From an uncultured Acidobacteriota bacterium (GTDB taxonomy: Bacteria > Acidobacteriota > Blastocatellia > Pyrinomonadales > Pyrinomonadaceae): a stretch of 60,307 nucleotides of DNA. This document shows, piece by piece, positions 45,851 through 55,131 of this stretch (position 1 is the stretch's first letter; every line of letters begins with the position of its first letter). The position numbers and the translations under genes were made by a program. Under the pieces are notes generated by a model, which made no database searches, was not told the DNA's origin, and saw only the letters and a list, made by a program, of their open reading frames with translations. The stretch spans positions 1 to 60,307 of the forward strand of contig CALMYB010000014.1 in the NCBI GenBank assembly GCA_937873515.1. Direction: 5' to 3'.

Positions 45851-46513
45851 CTACGCGGCCGTCCTCATATTGAGGTCCTTCTTCTTAAGGAAACGCTCAC
45901 GAAACTCCTGTGCGTCGTCCGGGCCTTGCTGAACGAAGCCGAGGTCATGGATGATCCCGTCACGAAGGCCGTAGATCCAGCCGTGGACGATCAGCTTCTG
46001 GCCGCGTGCCCAAGCGTCGGTAACTACGGTCGTGTCGGCCGCGTTAATCACCTGGCGCGCGACGTTGAGCTCGCACAAACGATCGACGCGTTCTTCGCCT
46101 TCGAGGTTGTCCAACTCGTCTGAATATAGATATGCGGTCTCGCGTATAAGCTGGAGCCAATTGTCGATCAATCCGTGCCCGATCGATTCGAGGGCGGCCC
46201 GAACACCGCCGCAGCCGTAGTGCCCGCAGACGATGACGTGCTCGACCTTTAGAACCTCAACCGCGAACTGCAGAACGGAAAGGCAATTCAGGTCGCCGTG
46301 CGCGACGATATTCGAGATATTGCGGTGGACGAACACATCGCCGGGCGTCAGGCCGGTGATCTGATTCGCCGGCACTCGGCTGTCAGAGCATCCGATCCAA
46401 AGATATTCGGGCGATTGCAGGGCCGCGAGCTTTGCAAAAAAATCCGGTTCCCGGTCGATCTGTTCTGCTGCCCAGTCTTTATTGTTCTTGAGAAGTCGCG
46501 TTATGCGTTCCAT
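45851..46513 (-). CDS. can: Beta-class carbonic anhydrase
   Basis: This 220-residue enzyme interconverts CO2 and bicarbonate. The zinc site is supplied by C and D/R of CSDSRVPANQITG (residues ~42-54) and by H and C of VIVCGHYGCGGV (~96-107). Length and motifs match the E. coli Can/CynT group. It is a single gene, separated by 21 bp from the dikinase-like gene downstream. Confidence 0.92.
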   Translation of the reverse strand: MERITRLLKNNKDWAAEQIDREPDFFAKLAALQSPEYLWIGCSDSRVPANQITGLTPGDVFVHRNISNIVAHGDLNCLSVLQFAVEVLKVEHVIVCGHYGCGGVRAALESIGHGLIDNWLQLIRETAYLYSDELDNLEGEERVDRLCELNVARQVINAADTTVVTDAWARGQKLIVHGWIYGLRDGIIHDLGFVQQGPDDAQEFRERFLKKKDLNMRTAA

Positions 46514-46559
46514 AAGACCATTCTATCCGTCCGGACAGGCCGGGCAAAGCATAGGCGTT

Positions 46560-46787
46560 TCACGTGTGCTGTGGTTCGTCAGGCGGATCTGAGGGTTCGA
46601 TCGTCTCCGGACGGGCGTTTATTCTCGCTTTTAGCCGAAATCGATAGCCGAGAAAAAACATCGAGCAAGCGAGAATGAACGTCGAAAACGTCCAGTCAGG
46701 ATCATCTGAGCGATAGAAATATACGAACGCTGCGACAAGGAGCAGACCTGCGATATAGAAAATAAGCTCAAGGCGGCCGTAAGACAT
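46560..46787 (-). CDS. Small two-helix membrane protein
   Basis: This 75-residue protein has two membrane helices (LIFYIAGLLLVAAFVYFY and FSTFILACSMFFLGYRF) and a Pro/Glu-rich tail. It begins directly after the stop of the DUF4126 gene with no spacer, so it is probably co-translated with it. The function is unknown; the tight coupling supports it being real. Confidence 0.55.
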   Translation of the reverse strand: MSYGRLELIFYIAGLLLVAAFVYFYRSDDPDWTFSTFILACSMFFLGYRFRLKARINARPETIEPSDPPDEPQHT

Positions 46788-47405
46788 CTATTTTGCCGCT
46801 TGGTCGAAACCCTTGCCGGAAACATAGGCCGAAACTGCCCGCAGCATTCGCGCCAAACGCCTTATGATCTTTGGCAGGAACCACAAAAATCCGATCAGGA
46901 AAAGGATGAGCAGAATCACCACCAAGATCGGCGCAAAGACAGCGAGCAGTGTCCCAACGAAAGCGATAATGTCCTCAACAATGGAGAGCGTCCAATTCGA
47001 GACAGGTTCGGGCGAAAGGTTCGCTGTCACGCGTGCTGCCGTCTTTGTTCCGTGTGAAGCAAGGGCGAGTCCGCCGCCAAGAAGTGCGGCAGAGATCGTA
47101 ACGGTCGGGTCCATCTGGCTCGTCGCCGCATAGGCGACAACTGCTCCCGCCGGCACGCGAATGAACGTATGGACCACATCCCAAACGCTGTCAACGTACG
47201 GTATCTTGTCCGCAGCAAATTCGACGATGTAGAGACCGCCCGCGATGCCGATGATCCACCAATTATCGAGGGCCTCAAGGCCACCCGGCAGCTTAACGCC
47301 GCCGAACTTTTGCAGTAGGCCAAGCACCGATACCGTCGCATATAGATTGATGCCGGAGGTCCACGCCGAGCCGAGAGCAAGCGATAATGTTGATAACCAG
47401 TCCAT
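46788..47405 (-). CDS. DUF4126 membrane protein
   Basis: This 205-residue protein has about six hydrophobic segments and matches DUF4126, with the start SLALGSAWTSGINLYATVSV and the GGLALASHGTKTAARVTAN block typical of the family. The function is not established. It is followed without gap by a small membrane-protein gene on the same strand. Confidence 0.8.
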   Translation of the reverse strand: MDWLSTLSLALGSAWTSGINLYATVSVLGLLQKFGGVKLPGGLEALDNWWIIGIAGGLYIVEFAADKIPYVDSVWDVVHTFIRVPAGAVVAYAATSQMDPTVTISAALLGGGLALASHGTKTAARVTANLSPEPVSNWTLSIVEDIIAFVGTLLAVFAPILVVILLILFLIGFLWFLPKIIRRLARMLRAVSAYVSGKGFDQAAK

Positions 47406-47425
47406 AGGATCCTCTAGGAATCAGG

Positions 47426-47796
47426 GGCAAGGGACGAGGGGCGAGTGCGTACCGTTACGCGGCCTTCGTTTCTGCTAAAAGTGAACGCCTAAGAGCATTT
47501 AGCATCTTGCGAATCTCCGTCATTAGTGCAAAACACCCATCAGCGCTAGTTTTATCACAAAAACCGATCTCAATCGAGATAATAAGTTGAGTCTCAAGCT
47601 CTGCTAACGAGCCTTCCGCATTTGAAACGAATCGAATGCAGCACGGCGCATTTGCGAGACAATTCCAAACTATTCGTCCGAGGGGAACTTGCTTGTAAGT
47701 GCATAGACTTGCTTTACGAGCACGATGCTCTTTTGCCAAACGATCAGATCCCTATTGTTCCCGACGTCGCTCATCACCTAACTCTCGTCCCTTGCC
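47426..47796. repeat. 13-bp inverted repeats flanking a decayed gene
   Basis: GGCAAGGGACGAG (47426-47438) and its exact inverse CTCGTCCCTTGCC (47784-47796) bracket the four-helix-bundle pseudogene. The right copy lies inside the 3' end of the NtrC gene. GGGACRAG words recur around both ends, so this could be a short dispersed repeat and not an insertion boundary. Confidence 0.6.
47455..47774 (-). pseudogene. Decayed four-helix-bundle (23S rRNA-intervening-type) protein gene
   Basis: From the ATG at 47774 the frame reads MSDVGNNRDLIVWQKSIVLV, then KQVYALTSKFPSDE. An in-frame TAG (47672-47670) sits where relatives have Gln, followed by FGIVSQMRRAA. That is a classic start of the four-helix-bundle family. 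The C-terminal part (IRFVSNAEGSLAELETQLII) continues in a different frame, and the middle ~20 codons (the SIPSNIAEG region in relatives) are missing. So one nonsense change plus a deletion/frameshift has inactivated it. Confidence 0.82.
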
Positions 47797-49142
47797 GCTT
47801 GTCCCTCGTCACTTTCATCTTTTTTGAACCCGAATTTCTCGAGCCGATACTGCAACGTACGAAAAGTGAGGCCGAGGAGTTTGGCCGATCTCGTTATGTT
47901 GTTATCGGTGCGATCCATTGCCTGCATAATAAGGCTGCGTTCGAGGTCCTCGAAGTTTATACCGTCCGCCGGCAGCTTGAAATCCGTGCTTGCATCGATG
48001 GACGCAGGACGCACGGCATTCGTCATCTCGGGCGGCAGATCGTCGAAGGTAACCGTGTCGTTCTCACAAAGCAGGATCGATCGCTCGATCGCGGATTCGA
48101 GCTGCCGGACGTTGCCGGGATATGCGTAGTCATCGAGGAGCTTGCGTGCGGCCGCGTCGATCTTTATTTTGTGGTCGGTGCCGCGTGTGTGTTTCTTGAC
48201 GAAATAGTCGATCAGCACGGGAATGTCCGTGCGTCGATCGCGAAGAGGCGGCAATTCGATCGAGAGCACGTTCAGCCGGTAGTAAAGATCTTCGCGAAAG
48301 CGTTTTTCTTCGACCATGTGGAGCAGGTCGCGGTTCGTCGCGGCAACCACACGCACATCCACGTCGATCTCTTTTACGCCGCCGACACGCCGTATCTGTT
48401 TCTCCTGAAGAGCACGCAGTATCTTCGCCTGGAGTGATATATCCAATTCACCGATCTCATCCAGGAAAAGCGTGCCGCCGTGCGCGATCTCGAACAAGCC
48501 TTTCTTGTCAGAGACCGCTCCCGTGAACGAGCCTTTCTCGTGGCCGAAAAGCTCCGATTCGAGCAGATTCTCGTTGATCGCCGCACAGTTAACGGCCTGA
48601 AATGTCTCGTTCGCACGAAGGCTGTTCGTGTGGATCGAGCGTGCGATCAGCTCTTTTCCCGTTCCGCTTTCGCCGCGTATTAGAACCGTGGAATTCGACT
48701 TTGCTATCTTCAAGATCAGCTTTTTGACCTTGTCCATCTCGGGCGAAACGGAGATTATCTCGGCATCGAGCGTCGAGAGTTTCTTTAACGCACGGGAGAC
48801 CGTTTCGAGCAGTTTCTCGCTGTCGTAAGGTTTCTGCAGATACTCGAACGCGCCAAGTCGCATTGCATCGACCGCCGAATCGACCGAGCCGTGTGCCGTC
48901 AGCAAAATGACGATGATCGACTTGTCAAAATCGGTAAGCGATTTCAAAAGGTCGAGGCCGCTCATTCCCGTCATCTTCAGGTCGGTCAGCACGAGATCGA
49001 AATGCCGGTCGGCGACGAACTTCATCGCCGCTTCGCCAGAGCTTGCGCTCGTTACGTCATAGCCTTCGCCCGACAGTATCTCGTCGAGTATCTCTCTTTG
49101 ATTCTTCTCGTCGTCAACAACGAGGATGGATTTACGAGCCAT
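47778..49142 (-). CDS. NtrC-family sigma-54 response regulator
   Basis: This 454-residue protein has a receiver domain with phospho-acceptor D54 ([11 protein letters not shown]). A sigma-54 AAA+ domain follows with GESGTGKE and GSFTGA, here Ser rather than Ala in the second place of the GAFTGA loop, and Walker [10 protein letters not shown] Fis-type DNA-binding end is present ([20 protein letters not shown]). The histidine kinase gene lies 38 bp upstream on the same strand, so they form a two-component pair. The C-terminal ~12 residues overlap the repeat at 47784-47796 and may be acquired. Confidence 0.93.
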   Translation of the reverse strand: MARKSILVVDDEKNQREILDEILSGEGYDVTSASSGEAAMKFVADRHFDLVLTDLKMTGMSGLDLLKSLTDFDKSIIVILLTAHGSVDSAVDAMRLGAFEYLQKPYDSEKLLETVSRALKKLSTLDAEIISVSPEMDKVKKLILKIAKSNSTVLIRGESGTGKELIARSIHTNSLRANETFQAVNCAAINENLLESELFGHEKGSFTGAVSDKKGLFEIAHGGTLFLDEIGELDISLQAKILRALQEKQIRRVGGVKEIDVDVRVVAATNRDLLHMVEEKRFREDLYYRLNVLSIELPPLRDRRTDIPVLIDYFVKKHTRGTDHKIKIDAAARKLLDDYAYPGNVRQLESAIERSILLCENDTVTFDDLPPEMTNAVRPASIDASTDFKLPADGINFEDLERSLIMQAMDRTDNNITRSAKLLGLTFRTLQYRLEKFGFKKDESDEGQAARDES

Positions 49143-49180
49143 AAATGAAGAAGTTAGTTAAATTCTGAGCAAAATGCGAA

Positions 49181-50683
49181 TCAGGCGTATTCGGCGCCAG
49201 TCGTCGGCATCGCGATACTGAACGTCGTACCTTCGTCCGGCGTCGATCTGACGGTGATCTCGCCGTTGTGGATGTCCACGATCTTCTTAACGATCGCGAG
49301 GCCAAGTCCGGTGCCGGTCTCTTTTGTCGAGAAGTAGGGCTCGAAGATCGATTCGAGATTTGCCTCGGGGATGCCGCGGCCCGTATCCGTGATCTCGAAA
49401 TTGACGAACCTCGCGTCTCCGGACGGCGAGATCCGAATGTTCAGCTTACCGCCCGTACCTTCCATCGCCTGCACGGCGTTGATGAAAAGATTGTTGAAGA
49501 CCGAGCGCAAGAATTTCGGGTCGCCAATGATCTGCGGCACGTTCTCGTGCTCGGAGACCGAAACGACGATGCCTTTCTCTTCCGCCTGGCCCTCGATGAT
49601 CCGCAGCGAATCCTCGACAACGGCGCGTGCATCGATCGGCTGAAGATTTGCGGTCGCAGGACGCGAGTAATTCAAAAAGTCCGTGATCTGCCGGTTGATC
49701 CTCGCAACCTCTTCTTTTAGCTGCAGCGTAAGCTTGTCGAATTTCGCTTTCTTTTCATCTTCCGCCGGCGCGAATTTACTTCGAAGATGGTCCAGCGTGA
49801 GGTTAATGTAATTCAGCGGATTGCGTATCTCGTGAGCGATCGCCGAACCGAGACGGCCGACAACGGCGGACTTTTCGGCTTGCTGGAGCTTTGCTTCGAG
49901 CTCGGTCTTCTTCTCGAGTTCGGCGGTCATCTCGTTGAAATTCGACGCAAGCCGCCCGAGCTCGTCGGTCCGTGTCTCTTCTACGCGGATGCTCAGATTT
50001 CCATCCGCGACCTCGCGGGCCGCGTGCGAAAGATCCGCGATCGGCCGCGTGAATCGAAATACGAGCAGGATCGTGATCAGCGATGAGATCATCAAAATGC
50101 CGAGCGTGTATAAAAGAGGCTGTGCGGCGCGTTCGGCGGCGGCGGTCTTGTCGTTGTAAAGCAGCACCATCACATACCACCGGCCCTTGCTCGTTTCGAT
50201 CGGAATAGCGTGCGCCTCGCCGTCGTGCCCTTCGCTTCCGGTCGCCGGCCTGTTGGGGAATTTTGCTATATCGGTGCCGAGCCGCGTTCCCTCGAGCAAC
50301 GGCGGTAAGTCCTTAAGATCGCTTAACTTCTTGTAGATGATCTCGCCGTTCGGGCCGGATGCAGGCAGGTTCTCGGGTGCTAGGCAATCGAATATGCGCC
50401 ATTCGTTGTCGATAACGATAATGTCCTGTATGCGGCGTTTTGACTCTTCGTCGAGAAGGGTCTGTCCCGGCAGTTCGATCAGGTCTCGAATACGGTCGGG
50501 GCTCGTAACGCTGCTGATGCCAACGGCAAAGCCCGCAACTATCGCCCTTTCCTGCTTTTCACGCAGTGCATAGTTCTCCTGCTGCGTCCGCAGATTCAAA
50601 AAATATTGGATACCGAGCGTCGCGATCAAGAGAAGAGCGAGTATGATGACAAGGCGTCCGCGGAATGTACTTAGAAAGGGCAT
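49181..50683 (-). CDS. Membrane sensor histidine kinase
   Basis: This 500-residue kinase has two membrane helices (residues ~11-30 and ~190-210) around a ~155-residue periplasmic sensor region with no family I recognise. A HAMP linker (FRFTRPIADLSHAAREVADG) follows. The dimerisation and phosphoacceptor helix has H284 (SAIAHEIRNPLNYI), and the ATPase domain has N, G1 and G2 boxes (NNLFINAVQAME, DTGRGIPEANLESIFEPYF, GTGLGLAIVKKI). It pairs with the NtrC regulator directly downstream. The stimulus is unknown. Confidence 0.92.
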   Translation of the reverse strand: MPFLSTFRGRLVIILALLLIATLGIQYFLNLRTQQENYALREKQERAIVAGFAVGISSVTSPDRIRDLIELPGQTLLDEESKRRIQDIIVIDNEWRIFDCLAPENLPASGPNGEIIYKKLSDLKDLPPLLEGTRLGTDIAKFPNRPATGSEGHDGEAHAIPIETSKGRWYVMVLLYNDKTAAAERAAQPLLYTLGILMISSLITILLVFRFTRPIADLSHAAREVADGNLSIRVEETRTDELGRLASNFNEMTAELEKKTELEAKLQQAEKSAVVGRLGSAIAHEIRNPLNYINLTLDHLRSKFAPAEDEKKAKFDKLTLQLKEEVARINRQITDFLNYSRPATANLQPIDARAVVEDSLRIIEGQAEEKGIVVSVSEHENVPQIIGDPKFLRSVFNNLFINAVQAMEGTGGKLNIRISPSGDARFVNFEITDTGRGIPEANLESIFEPYFSTKETGTGLGLAIVKKIVDIHNGEITVRSTPDEGTTFSIAMPTTGAEYA

Positions 50684-50867
50684 AGCAAGGCCTACCTGAT
50701 AGAGAATCTTATAGCTGTCATTAAAACTACTTGCAAAGGAGAGACCTTGAATGTTAAGCTATCGCTTAGTTTGTACGCAAACTCGGGTCGCCTCAAGACG
50801 CGTTGGCCGACCCTTCCTAACACAAAACATTTCATTTTCTCTTCTCGTATTCAAGGCTTTGAGGTTT

Positions 50868-52496
50868 ATGTCCCTACGAAAAGTTGCTTTCCGGTCGCTA
50901 GTTAGTTGTCTTGCGGCCATGGTTCTGTTGTCCGGTGCGGTGATGGCCCAGAAGAAGCCAAAAGCTTCTACGAAGTCTAAACCGAGCACGGCAAAAGCGT
51001 CGAAAAGCACCTCGTCGAAGTCGTCCCATTCCTCCAAGAAGGACAGCAAGTCCTCGTCAAAGCAGAAAGCGACGGCAAAAAAGGACGACAAGAAGAGCAA
51101 AAGCAAGAAGGACAAGGCCACAGCCAAGCGTGATCGCGATGACGACAGAGCATCGTCCAAGAAAGGATCAAAAGCGGATCGAAAACGTGAATCGGCCGAG
51201 CGAAGACGTCGTGAGGCTGAACGCCGTGCCGCAGAGCTGGCTGAACGGCGTCGTCGCGAAGCTGCCGCCCGCGAAGCTCGCGAAAGGAAATTGGCATTCG
51301 AACGCGGCCTTCGGACCGAGACCGTCGCCAACATCGCCGCTGACAATACCGAAGGCGAAGACCTGAACATTCGACGCATCGCCGTCAACGCACTTGGCGG
51401 ACACGCCGGTTCGGTCGTCGTGATGGAAGCTCAGACGGGCAAGGTCCTGACCATCGTAAATCAGGATTGGGCGGTTCGCTCGAGCATTAAGCCTTGTTCT
51501 ACGATCAAGCTCGTTACTGGCGTCGCCGGCGTGAATGAAGGGATCATCGACAAGACCGACGGCTCGATCGAGAATGTTACTACCCGCCGCCAACTCGATG
51601 ACGCGGTCGCATATTCTGACAACGGATATTTTCAACGCGTCGGCAAGATCCTCGGCAACGAGAAGATGATCGAGTACGCACGCGATCTTGGCCTCGGTCA
51701 GCCGACCGGCATCAATCTTGAAGGCGAGACGGCCGGCAGACTCGCGATCGGCAACAACAACGCCCGAATCTATTCGCACGGTGATGATTTCGAGGTCAGC
51801 ACGATCCAACTCGCCGTAATGGCTTCCGCGATCACCAATGGCGGGCATCGCGTCCTGCCGCGCGTACCGCGAAACTCGACCGAGAAGGTGCGTTTCCAGC
51901 CGTTCTATAAGGCGAACGTCGATCTGCCGCAGACGAACGTCCGCCGCGTCATTCCCGGAATGATGGGGGCCGCCGAATACGGCACTGCCCGCCGCGGAAT
52001 GGATCAGGACCTTGGCGTTGCCGGCAAGACCGGCTCGTGCATCGATAAGGGGTCTTGGGTCGGCCTGTTCACGTCTGTCGCGCCGATCGAACAGCCGAAA
52101 TACGCGATCGCCGTAATCACACGCGGCCAGAGCGAACGCGGCCGCTACGCCGCGGGCATCGCCGCTCAGATCTACCACGCGCTCGCCGGCACGATCACCC
52201 GCACCGACCGTAACCTTGCCCAAACGGAATTTCATATCCTGCCGAAAAATGTCGCCGCTGCCAAGAAGGTCGTTATCAATGACGATGATTCTGACGACAG
52301 CGACAGCCTCGATACGATGCAGACACAGCCGGACGGCCGAAATGTGATCATTGTCGGTAATGCCGAACGCGAATCGGCCAAGCCTGAAAAGCTCGTCAAA
52401 CGCACCGGCGACTCGAAGCCGCTCTTTGCACCCGTGATAATCACTCCGGAAGAGGCCGCAAGGCAGAAGCGCGAGCGTCTCGCCAACCCGCAATAA
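50868..52496 (+). CDS. Penicillin-binding protein (transpeptidase domain) with basic linker
   Basis: This 542-residue protein has a signal peptide or signal anchor (residues ~5-27). A Lys/Ser/Arg-rich region (~28-140) follows that first looks like a histone tail and then becomes an RRREAERRAAELAERRRREA coiled coil. The transpeptidase domain has SxxK at S211-K214 (CSTIK), SxN as SDN at 250-252 and KTG at 387-389, so catalysis is likely intact. There is no PBP dimerisation or glycosyltransferase domain. The upstream frame to 50751 lacks a signal peptide; GAGG precedes the ATG at 50868. A peptidoglycan cross-linking or carboxypeptidase role is inferred. Confidence 0.82.
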   Translation: MSLRKVAFRSLVSCLAAMVLLSGAVMAQKKPKASTKSKPSTAKASKSTSSKSSHSSKKDSKSSSKQKATAKKDDKKSKSKKDKATAKRDRDDDRASSKKGSKADRKRESAERRRREAERRAAELAERRRREAAAREARERKLAFERGLRTETVANIAADNTEGEDLNIRRIAVNALGGHAGSVVVMEAQTGKVLTIVNQDWAVRSSIKPCSTIKLVTGVAGVNEGIIDKTDGSIENVTTRRQLDDAVAYSDNGYFQRVGKILGNEKMIEYARDLGLGQPTGINLEGETAGRLAIGNNNARIYSHGDDFEVSTIQLAVMASAITNGGHRVLPRVPRNSTEKVRFQPFYKANVDLPQTNVRRVIPGMMGAAEYGTARRGMDQDLGVAGKTGSCIDKGSWVGLFTSVAPIEQPKYAIAVITRGQSERGRYAAGIAAQIYHALAGTITRTDRNLAQTEFHILPKNVAAAKKVVINDDDSDDSDSLDTMQTQPDGRNVIIVGNAERESAKPEKLVKRTGDSKPLFAPVIITPEEAARQKRERLANPQ

Positions 52497-52523
52497 CAAG
52501 GCACACAAATTAAGAACGAAGAG

Positions 52524-52546
52524 CGGAGAACACAGTTCTCCGTTTT
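52524..52546 (+). terminator. Rho-independent terminator
   Basis: A perfect 8-bp stem (CGGAGAAC with GTTCTCCG) closes an ACA loop and is followed by TTTT. It starts 28 bp after the stop of the penicillin-binding protein gene, in the right orientation. Confidence 0.8.
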
Positions 52547-52560
52547 CGATTGCCTGCCCT

Positions 52561-52669
52561 TTTTGTGCAGATCGTGCATTTTGTGCAGATCGTGCATTTT
52601 GTGCAAATCGTGCATTTTGTGCAAATCGTGCATTTTGTGCGGTTTGATACATTCTGTGCGGTTTGTGCT
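52561..52669. repeat. 18-bp tandem repeat array (about six units)
   Basis: TTTTGTGCAGATCGTGCA is repeated at 52561, 52579, 52597 and 52615 (the last two with A for G at one site). Two divergent units follow (52633, 52652). Units have no spacers, so this is a minisatellite and not a CRISPR. On the minus strand it reads as HDLHKM repeats but lacks a convincing start. Confidence 0.9.
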
Positions 52670-53069
52670 TCAAATGAGAACCCGCGGTCGGATAAGCTTG
52701 TGTTGGCTGTTGGTCTTTGAAAAATTGTGAATTGTTCGTGGTTGATGGTTCGTCGTTCGTTGTTGGCCGCCCGCCGACGCAGCGATATTTGGTATCGAAA
52801 AGGCGTTGTGGAAAGCGGGTTGAGGGCTCGATATTAGGCTTTTGGCTTGACATGCGGGCTTTTCGTGCGTGATTATTTAATCTTCACTTGTCCGCATGTT
52901 TAGGGGTTCCTGGATACGCGAGCGGCTTTCTTTGTGTTCACGAAGCCTTGCAACTCGCGGCGGCAATTTAACATCTGATTTCACGCTAACCGATGTCCTG
53001 TATCGGGCATCGATGAAGCAAATAACGCTACACGCTCGCCGGGCGGCAACGCGGCGGAGGATTAAGGTA

Positions 53070-54308
53070 ATGAAGAGGATTTTTCGATACAGTCTCTTGA
53101 GCGCGGCTTTCGCGGTCATTCTTTCGGCCGCGGGTGTTTCGGCCTATGCACAGGACGCTTGCGGAGATACGGCGGGCCGTGATGCATTGGAGAAGACCAT
53201 CCGCGACAACTCGACGGTAAAGACGAAGGAAGGCCGTAAGAAAACGGCAGATGCGGGAAAAGAGTTCCTGGAGAAGTATGGAGCGTGCAAGGACGAGGCC
53301 GGCAACCTTATCGGCGCTGATTTCGTCGAGTGGCTGAAGGCGAAGGTTCCGGTCTACGAAAAGAGTTACAACGAGATGGTCAGGGCTGAGAAAATGGCCG
53401 CCCTCGAAAAGCAGTTCTTTAGCGGATTGGAAGCCAAGAGCTGGGATCAGGTCTATTCGAGCGGCAAGGAATTGCTCTCGATGGATCCCGACAAATATCG
53501 TCCTGCGGAGATCGTGCTCGGCTCGATCGGATTTGACGAGACGGCGAAGAGCCCGCGCGTTACGACATGGAATGACGACACGCTGAAATATGCCAAGCTG
53601 TCGATCGCCGACCTTGAATCCGGCAAGAAGTTCGAACCTCTCGGCTTTGGACGTTACAGCTACAAGGACAAGGACGAAGCTCTCGGCTGGCTGAACTACA
53701 CGATCGGCTACATCCTCTCGTTCGACAAGAACGACAAGAAAGAGGGTGTTGCCTATCTCTACAAAGCCTCACAGGCAAGATCGACCACAGCGACGATCCC
53801 TGACGTTTACCGCTCGATCGGTTCGTACTACATCGACGAGATGAACAAGCGCATCGAAGAACTGCAGGCCCTAGTAAAGGCCCAGGATGCGAATGCACCT
53901 GAAGATGTCAAGGCCGCAAAGGTCGCAGAGATCAAGGCAAAGCAGGGAATGGTGAACGGAACTGCCGAGCGTGCACTTAACGCCTTTGCTCACGCAGTGG
54001 CGTTGGCGAGCAAGGATACAAAGAATGCCGCCTACACGAAGGCCATCACCGACACCGCGAAGCAGATCTACGGCATCCGCTTCGGCAAACCGGATGGATT
54101 CGATACCTATATCGCGACCGCCAACGGCGTAGCGGTGCCGAACCCGGCGACGGCGATCGAACCGGTGATCGACCCTGACACGAGTGCGGAAACACCTGCC
54201 GCTGCCCCGACAGGCACGAAGCCGGCGGCTTCTACTCCGGCGCAAAAGCCTGGAACGGCAGCAAAGGCAGCCACCGAGGCGGCCAAGTCGAAAGGCACTC
54301 GCCAGTAG
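53070..54308 (+). CDS. Exported helical hypothetical protein
   Basis: This 412-residue protein has a signal peptide (MKRIFRYSLLSAAFAVILSA, likely cut after AYA). A mainly helical, Lys/Asp-rich domain follows (residues ~30-355), ending in an Ala/Pro/Thr/Lys-rich tail. Segments such as ELLSMDPDKYRPAEIVLGSI and DVYRSIGSYYIDEMNKRIEE suggest TPR-like helical pairs without canonical TPR motifs. AGGATTAAGG precedes the ATG; the open frame further upstream is not signal-like. A terminator follows it. The function is unknown. Confidence 0.75.
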   Translation: MKRIFRYSLLSAAFAVILSAAGVSAYAQDACGDTAGRDALEKTIRDNSTVKTKEGRKKTADAGKEFLEKYGACKDEAGNLIGADFVEWLKAKVPVYEKSYNEMVRAEKMAALEKQFFSGLEAKSWDQVYSSGKELLSMDPDKYRPAEIVLGSIGFDETAKSPRVTTWNDDTLKYAKLSIADLESGKKFEPLGFGRYSYKDKDEALGWLNYTIGYILSFDKNDKKEGVAYLYKASQARSTTATIPDVYRSIGSYYIDEMNKRIEELQALVKAQDANAPEDVKAAKVAEIKAKQGMVNGTAERALNAFAHAVALASKDTKNAAYTKAITDTAKQIYGIRFGKPDGFDTYIATANGVAVPNPATAIEPVIDPDTSAETPAAAPTGTKPAASTPAQKPGTAAKAATEAAKSKGTRQ

Positions 54309-54337
54309 ATTGAGACCTTGATCCTCGTAAGTTGAAG

Positions 54338-54376
54338 CCGGGCGTTCCATTAAAAGAGCGTCCGGTCTTCTTTTTT
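54338..54376 (+). terminator. Rho-independent terminator
   Basis: CCGGGCG (54338-54344) pairs with CGTCCGG (54359-54365), with one G-U pair, and is followed by TCTTCTTTTTT. It lies 30 bp after the stop of the exported helical protein gene and right before rnc. Confidence 0.8.
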
Positions 54377-54392
54377 GCTAAACTTTTTCTCT

Positions 54393-55109
54393 ATGTCGGC
54401 GAATCTCAGCGACCTCGAAAAGGTCATCGGGCACACTTTTCGCGACATCAAGTTTCTTGAGCGGGCGATCACACACCGTTCTTGGGTCTTTGAGAACCTT
54501 CCGGATGCCGATGAGAGTACGGCGAGAGCTGCGGCGAACGAAGTGCTCGAGTTCCTGGGCGATTCGGTGGTCGGGCTTGCGGTCGCCGAAGATCTCGTCG
54601 CTCTTCATCCGACGCTCGATGAGGGCGATCTTACGCTGATGAAGCATCACCTCGTCTCGACAGCAACTCTCGCAAAAGCCGGTGACGCGATCGAGATCGG
54701 AAAGTTCCTTCGAGTCGGCCGCGGCGAAGAGAAGACAGGCGGCCGACAAAAGCGTGCGCTGCTCGCAAACACTGTCGAGGCCGTCATCGGGGCCGTATTT
54801 CTTGACAGCGGATTCATTGCCGCCCGAGGTGTTGTCAAACGCCTGATCGGCGACGAGATCAGGGCCGCGACACCCGAACGCTCTTTGGATTACAAATCGC
54901 TGCTGCAGGAAAGGCTCCAGGCCGCGAAACTAAGTGCACCGGCCTACAGCGTTGTGCGTTCGGACGGGCCGCCGCACGACCGAAGATTTTTTGTCGAAGC
55001 GGTCTGGGAAGGCGGAAGATCGAGCGGCGAGGGCCAGTCTATAAAGGCCGCCGAAATGATGGCTGCGCGTGCCGCCATCGACCGGCTTGCCGCAGGCCAA
55101 AAGGGATAG
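54393..55109 (+). CDS. rnc: Ribonuclease III
   Basis: This 238-residue double-stranded RNA endonuclease has the signature NEVLEFLGDSVVGLAVAEDL with catalytic Glu and Asp. A second acidic site is at NTVEAVIGAVFLDSG, and a C-terminal dsRNA-binding domain (DYKSLLQERLQAAKLSAPAY onward) is present. It processes rRNA and mRNA. ATG 54393 gives the usual N terminus; a TTG six codons upstream falls inside the T-run. It heads a compact rnc-lepB-psuG run. Confidence 0.93.
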   Translation: MSANLSDLEKVIGHTFRDIKFLERAITHRSWVFENLPDADESTARAAANEVLEFLGDSVVGLAVAEDLVALHPTLDEGDLTLMKHHLVSTATLAKAGDAIEIGKFLRVGRGEEKTGGRQKRALLANTVEAVIGAVFLDSGFIAARGVVKRLIGDEIRAATPERSLDYKSLLQERLQAAKLSAPAYSVVRSDGPPHDRRFFVEAVWEGGRSSGEGQSIKAAEMMAARAAIDRLAAGQKG

Positions 55110-55131
55110 TTTCAGATTTTATCGCGCTTTT

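Larger units (their letters stand above)
52497..53069. other. 573-bp intergenic region
   Basis: Apart from the terminator (52524-52546) and the 18-bp tandem array (52561-52669), I see no gene. The stretch 52700-52800 has short words related to TTGTTCGTGGTTG and TTCGTCGTTCGTTGTTGG, a weak simple-repeat tendency. An upstream ORF reaching 52896 belongs to the frame of the next gene but is not a believable N terminus. Confidence 0.55.

Noticed and set aside
50751..50867. Extended N terminus of the penicillin-binding protein
   Set aside because: It would bury the signal peptide at residue 40; GAGG stands just before the ATG at 50868.
52561..52669. Possible CRISPR array
   Set aside because: Units are 18 bp and head-to-tail with no unique spacers; no cas genes are near.
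51168..52853. A 561-residue minus-strand ORF
   Set aside because: It is antisense to the penicillin-binding protein gene, whose catalytic motifs are intact, and merely exploits its GC-biased codons plus the 18-bp array.
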